Virus record (IMG/VR): IMGVR_UViG_3300030116_001245 | Coordinates: 1-24,228 of that record | Length of the DNA: 24,228 nt | Origin: a virus | Strand: one strand, 5' to 3' | Shown here: positions 21,987 to 24,228 of the stretch, piece by piece | How the letters are laid out: each line of letters starts with the position of its first letter | How positions within the stretch are numbered: the first letter of the stretch is position 1 | Position numbers and translations under genes: made by a program | Notes under the pieces: generated by a model | Seen by the model: only the letters and a program-made list of their open reading frames with translations | What the model was told of the DNA's origin: nothing | Databases searched by the model: none

Positions 21987-22335
21987 TTTTTCCTCCTGTC
22001 GGTGGATGCGTTCCATTGTGCATTTTATATAGTCTATCTATTTGAACTTCTAATGATCTTATACGCATATCAACTGCGCCATCTCTCTCGCTTCTATCCT
22101 TGAGAATTTGAGGAGAAAGAATGTCTTTAGACATCGTGTCTATGCTTGAAAGTGCAACAGCTTGACGGGCTTCTACTTTATCAAGGCGAGTATTTAGTTC
22201 TGCTAGATCAGTTTTAGCTTCATCTAACTTATCTATCATACCACGAATAGTAGTTTTCAGAACTCCCCACGTAGCAGCAAGTCCAGCAAGTACTGTTCCG
22301 AGAGTTACTAGCTCTCGTGGACCAAGCTCCAACAT
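21979..22335 (-). CDS. Membrane-anchored coiled-coil protein (i-spanin candidate)
   Basis: A protein of 118 residues. Residues about 9-27 (LVTLGTVLAGLAATWGVL) form one N-terminal transmembrane helix, followed by a heptad-like coiled coil (IDKLDEAKTDLAELNTRLDKVEARQ) and more helix to about residue 105 (MRIRSLEVQIDRLYKMHNG). The one-span-plus-coiled-coil layout is that of an inner-membrane spanin subunit (Rz-like). The overlapping downstream secreted protein would be the matching partner, but it has no lipobox. Other small phage membrane proteins have the same outline, so the role is tentative. It shares a base with the upstream gene end. Confidence 0.6.
   Translation of the reverse strand: MLELGPRELVTLGTVLAGLAATWGVLKTTIRGMIDKLDEAKTDLAELNTRLDKVEARQAVALSSIDTMSKDILSPQILKDRSERDGAVDMRIRSLEVQIDRLYKMHNGTHPPTGGKSV
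21992..21997 (-). promoter_or_regulatory. Perfect Shine-Dalgarno setting the GTG start
   Basis: AGGAGG on the minus strand lies five bases before a GTG at 21986 and inside the end of the previous gene. It selects the GTG as the real start over the in-frame ATG at 22016 and leaves an N-terminus that is a clean signal peptide. Confidence 0.7.
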
Positions 22336-22625
22336 TAAGGCTTAGTAGGCCAAGTAATTGTTTTAACAACAGTGGAGTCGTCATACTTAGAAGGTAAGTC
22401 TCGTAGATCCTGACGATACTTTTTCATCTCATCCGAAAGAGTTACATCACTTAAAGCATAGAAATCAGTTTCAGCCAACTTCCCATCTCGCTCTGCCCTT
22501 AGACTTTCAAATGCTCTCTTTGGAGCAGCGTCAGCCCAAGCCTTCTCTTCTGCTTCTCTTGCTTTTTGTTCGTCATCAGTGAGTTCTACCTCAACCCCAT
22601 CGACCATCTTTTTATAATTTGCCAT
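22335..22625 (-). CDS. Phage tail-assembly-chaperone-like protein
   Basis: A protein of 96 residues. The line LRAERDGKLAETDFYALSDVTLSDEMKKYRQDLRDLPSKY and the closing WPTKP form the well-known phage signature (R-x-x-R-D-x-x-L-x-x-x-D ... Y-R-Q-x-L-R-D-l-P ... W-P) of small tail-fibre assembly/chaperone proteins that sit directly after tail-fibre genes. It has exactly that position here. Its job would be to help fold or attach the fibres. The N-terminal 40 residues are an acidic helix. A strong AGGAGAA-type ribosome site precedes the ATG. The exact role has not been tested for most members. Confidence 0.7.
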   Translation of the reverse strand: MANYKKMVDGVEVELTDDEQKAREAEEKAWADAAPKRAFESLRAERDGKLAETDFYALSDVTLSDEMKKYRQDLRDLPSKYDDSTVVKTITWPTKP

Positions 22626-22637
22626 TTTCTTCTCCTA

Positions 22638-23279
22638 TTAGGCGTGTTTAATTTTATACAAAGTAAATCGTCCTGTAGAAATGTTTCCACTAGACATTAA
22701 AAATTGGAACGCATCACTCGCTCCAGCAGCAGCTACACTTGCAGCACCATGCATAACATGAATTGAGGAGAAAGAGGATGATCCGTGTGCTTTTCCTACT
22801 ATCCAAGTCATTGTAGTACATATATCTGAATCTGAAGGGTCATAAATATACAGTGTGAAGTTAAAATTACTACCAGCAAAAGTGTTATCTATATGTCCGG
22901 GATCAGTGCCAGATATATGGATTTCAGTATCTGCTCCACTCCCTTTTGTTGTGACGTTTGTAGTTGTATAATTGATATCCACAATCCACCCATAAGCAGA
23001 CGCAGACGAAATATAGCTGCTTCCTCCATCAGTGCTGTGCCTTAGATACAAGTTAGCATTGTCAGTTGCTGGCCTAATTCCACTACCTTGTATTACCCAG
23101 ACATCGGCAGAATCATCTACTCCTGTAAAAGAGATATTAGCTGTATCACTTGCTGCTGAAGTCGAAACAAGTTCCATAGGACTTGCAGAACCCCAAGTGC
23201 CATTCCCAAGTAAGGCTGTAGATGCACTAGCAGTACCAGTAGCACTTATCATCCCCACATCTATCTTAGTTTGCGACAT
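22638..23279 (-). CDS. Tail-fibre-like protein 2 (paralogue of the upstream gene)
   Basis: A protein of 213 residues, rich in Ser/Thr/Gly/Ala and beta strand. It aligns with the next gene upstream: ISATGTASASTALLGNGTW corresponds to LSATGTASSSTFLRGDNAW, then VSTSAASDTANISFTGV to VSTTTASNVSDVSFTNM, then IRPATDNAN to VIPATDSVT, and SSGNISTGRFTLYK to SSGNIESGIFKQFR. It lacks the N-terminal 110-residue part of its paralogue. Such modules are found in distal tail fibres or spikes that touch the host surface. A GGAGAA site precedes the ATG. Confidence 0.7.
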   Translation of the reverse strand: MSQTKIDVGMISATGTASASTALLGNGTWGSASPMELVSTSAASDTANISFTGVDDSADVWVIQGSGIRPATDNANLYLRHSTDGGSSYISSASAYGWIVDINYTTTNVTTKGSGADTEIHISGTDPGHIDNTFAGSNFNFTLYIYDPSDSDICTTMTWIVGKAHGSSSFSSIHVMHGAASVAAAGASDAFQFLMSSGNISTGRFTLYKIKHA

Positions 23280-23288
23280 TAATTTCTC

Positions 23289-24194
23289 CTAAGCGTTTGG
23301 CCGTCTAAATTGTTTAAAAATTCCGCTTTCAATATTACCAGACGAAAAGCTAAATTTAACTGCTACTATAGCTTCCGTGACATTATGATGACCTCCCATC
23401 TCACCATTTCCTATTTCATCATTCACATTACTGAAACCAAAATAATTTCCACCAAAGCAGGTTATTGTTCCCGAAGCTGCTGGATCAAAAATTGTAAATT
23501 CTATTGCCGAAGTACGCTCGTTGGATGCTGAACCCCACGCCTCTTGTGTCATTAATATTTTTGATGAGTATTCACCACTATCGCCATCGCCTCCATCATG
23601 CCTACCAGTACCAATGCCTCTATAATCAGAAGTTCTATAGGTGGGACCGGATACTCCTAATAGCGTATCAAATGTAACACTGTCGGTAGCTGGAATTACA
23701 TTTACCATCTGATAAAGATAGTCATACCCAGTGGCCATATTGGTAAATGACACATCAGATACATTACTAGCAGTAGTTGTGCTAACAAACTCATAGCCAC
23801 CTCCTGCTGGAGCAGCCCATGCATTATCTCCCCTGAGAAATGTAGAACTAGATGCTGTACCTGTTGCACTAAGTTCGGCTATTCCGATTGCGTCATCGGC
23901 CATTGCAGCATTGTTTACACCTCCAGCACTTACAGCAGTTGCGGTATTTACTGTACCAGATTTAAAATATTGGAAGGTAACTACATTGTTAGTCCCAGAT
24001 GGTGTTGCTGAGGTAGTGCTAAGAGTTGATCCACTTACTGTAAAGTCTACGTTAGGTACTTGTTCTACTCCCCCAACCACTAATCTAGTTGCTTGAGTTG
24101 TACCAATTTCATCTAAGGTAAAACTAGAGCCACCTCCATTGTGTCGTTTTACTGAAGGATCAAGTTGTTTTAATCCTGTCAAAAAGTTGCTCAT
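23289..24194 (-). CDS. Tail-fibre-like protein 1
   Basis: A protein of 301 residues. The N-terminal part (about 1-110; residues 36-80 read ATRLVVGGVEQVPNVDFTVSG...TFQYFKSG) is the beta-unit seen in many phage fibres (GV.Q.P..DFTVSG motif). A collagen-like Ala/Gly/Thr linker follows, then a distal domain (about 120-301) shared with the downstream gene. Receptor binding is the likely job of the distal part. AGGAGG five bases before the ATG marks a strong start. The minus-strand block continues upstream of the window, so its promoter and the other tail genes are not visible here. Confidence 0.75.
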   Translation of the reverse strand: MSNFLTGLKQLDPSVKRHNGGGSSFTLDEIGTTQATRLVVGGVEQVPNVDFTVSGSTLSTTSATPSGTNNVVTFQYFKSGTVNTATAVSAGGVNNAAMADDAIGIAELSATGTASSSTFLRGDNAWAAPAGGGYEFVSTTTASNVSDVSFTNMATGYDYLYQMVNVIPATDSVTFDTLLGVSGPTYRTSDYRGIGTGRHDGGDGDSGEYSSKILMTQEAWGSASNERTSAIEFTIFDPAASGTITCFGGNYFGFSNVNDEIGNGEMGGHHNVTEAIVAVKFSFSSGNIESGIFKQFRRPNA

Positions 24195-24228
24195 TAATAC
24201 CTCCTATACTTTCCAACCATATACTTTA

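Overview
This window looks like about 24 kb of a tailed-phage genome, probably a podovirus-like phage of an aquatic (likely marine) Gram-negative bacterium. The evidence is two opposed gene blocks packed almost without gaps, a phage replication and recombination set on the plus strand, and a lysis plus virion-protein set on the minus strand. The DNA is AT-rich (about 39% G+C from a few sampled lines). No terminase, portal, major capsid protein, integrase, phage RNA polymerase or tRNA was found, so this is part of a genome. The host is inferred only from gene style: a gene-transfer-agent-type three-TM holin, a P1-type lysozyme triad and a UDG-fused PolA.

Plus strand, 1-11694 (replication and recombination). 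The window opens inside an HNH endonuclease gene, closed by a strong intrinsic terminator. A run of overlapping genes follows: a DUF932-like protein, several small unknown proteins, a Cas4/RecB-like PD-(D/E)XK nuclease with a likely Fe-S Cys set, and a Sak4-like RecA-fold ATPase. Next come a DUF669-like candidate single-strand DNA-binding protein, a ribbon-helix-helix protein, an SF1 RecD/Dda-type helicase, a DUF6378-like protein and a family A DNA polymerase with an N-terminal uracil-DNA-glycosylase domain. The block ends with a DUF3987-like helicase/primase-associated ATPase. The gaps at 4701-4834, 5258-5366 and 5571-5765 hold inverted repeats; the last holds a four-way-junction-like fold followed by a TTGACA box. 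A 25-codon membrane-peptide ORF is tucked in front of the DUF3987 gene.

Minus strand, 24194-11647 (read right to left): two paralogous tail-fibre-like proteins, a tail-assembly-chaperone-like protein, a TM/coiled-coil protein overlapping a small secreted protein, a calcineurin-like phosphoesterase with an HTH-like N-terminus, and a small unknown gene. A lysis cassette follows (three-TM holin, an unlisted 32-residue Trp-rich basic peptide, GH24 lysozyme). Four adjacent structural-type genes of 560, 301, 258 and 1503 codons come last and resemble a set of internal/ejection proteins. The two blocks converge and their last genes overlap by 48 bp.

The strongest genome-wide signal is a near absence of CCWGG (one site found by eye, about 20 expected). 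CCSGG is common, and Pro-Gly pairs are consistently written CCC-GG or CCG-GG. This suggests selection against a Dcm/EcoRII-type recognition site. The other most useful additions are the two small coupled ORFs and the structured RNA candidate.
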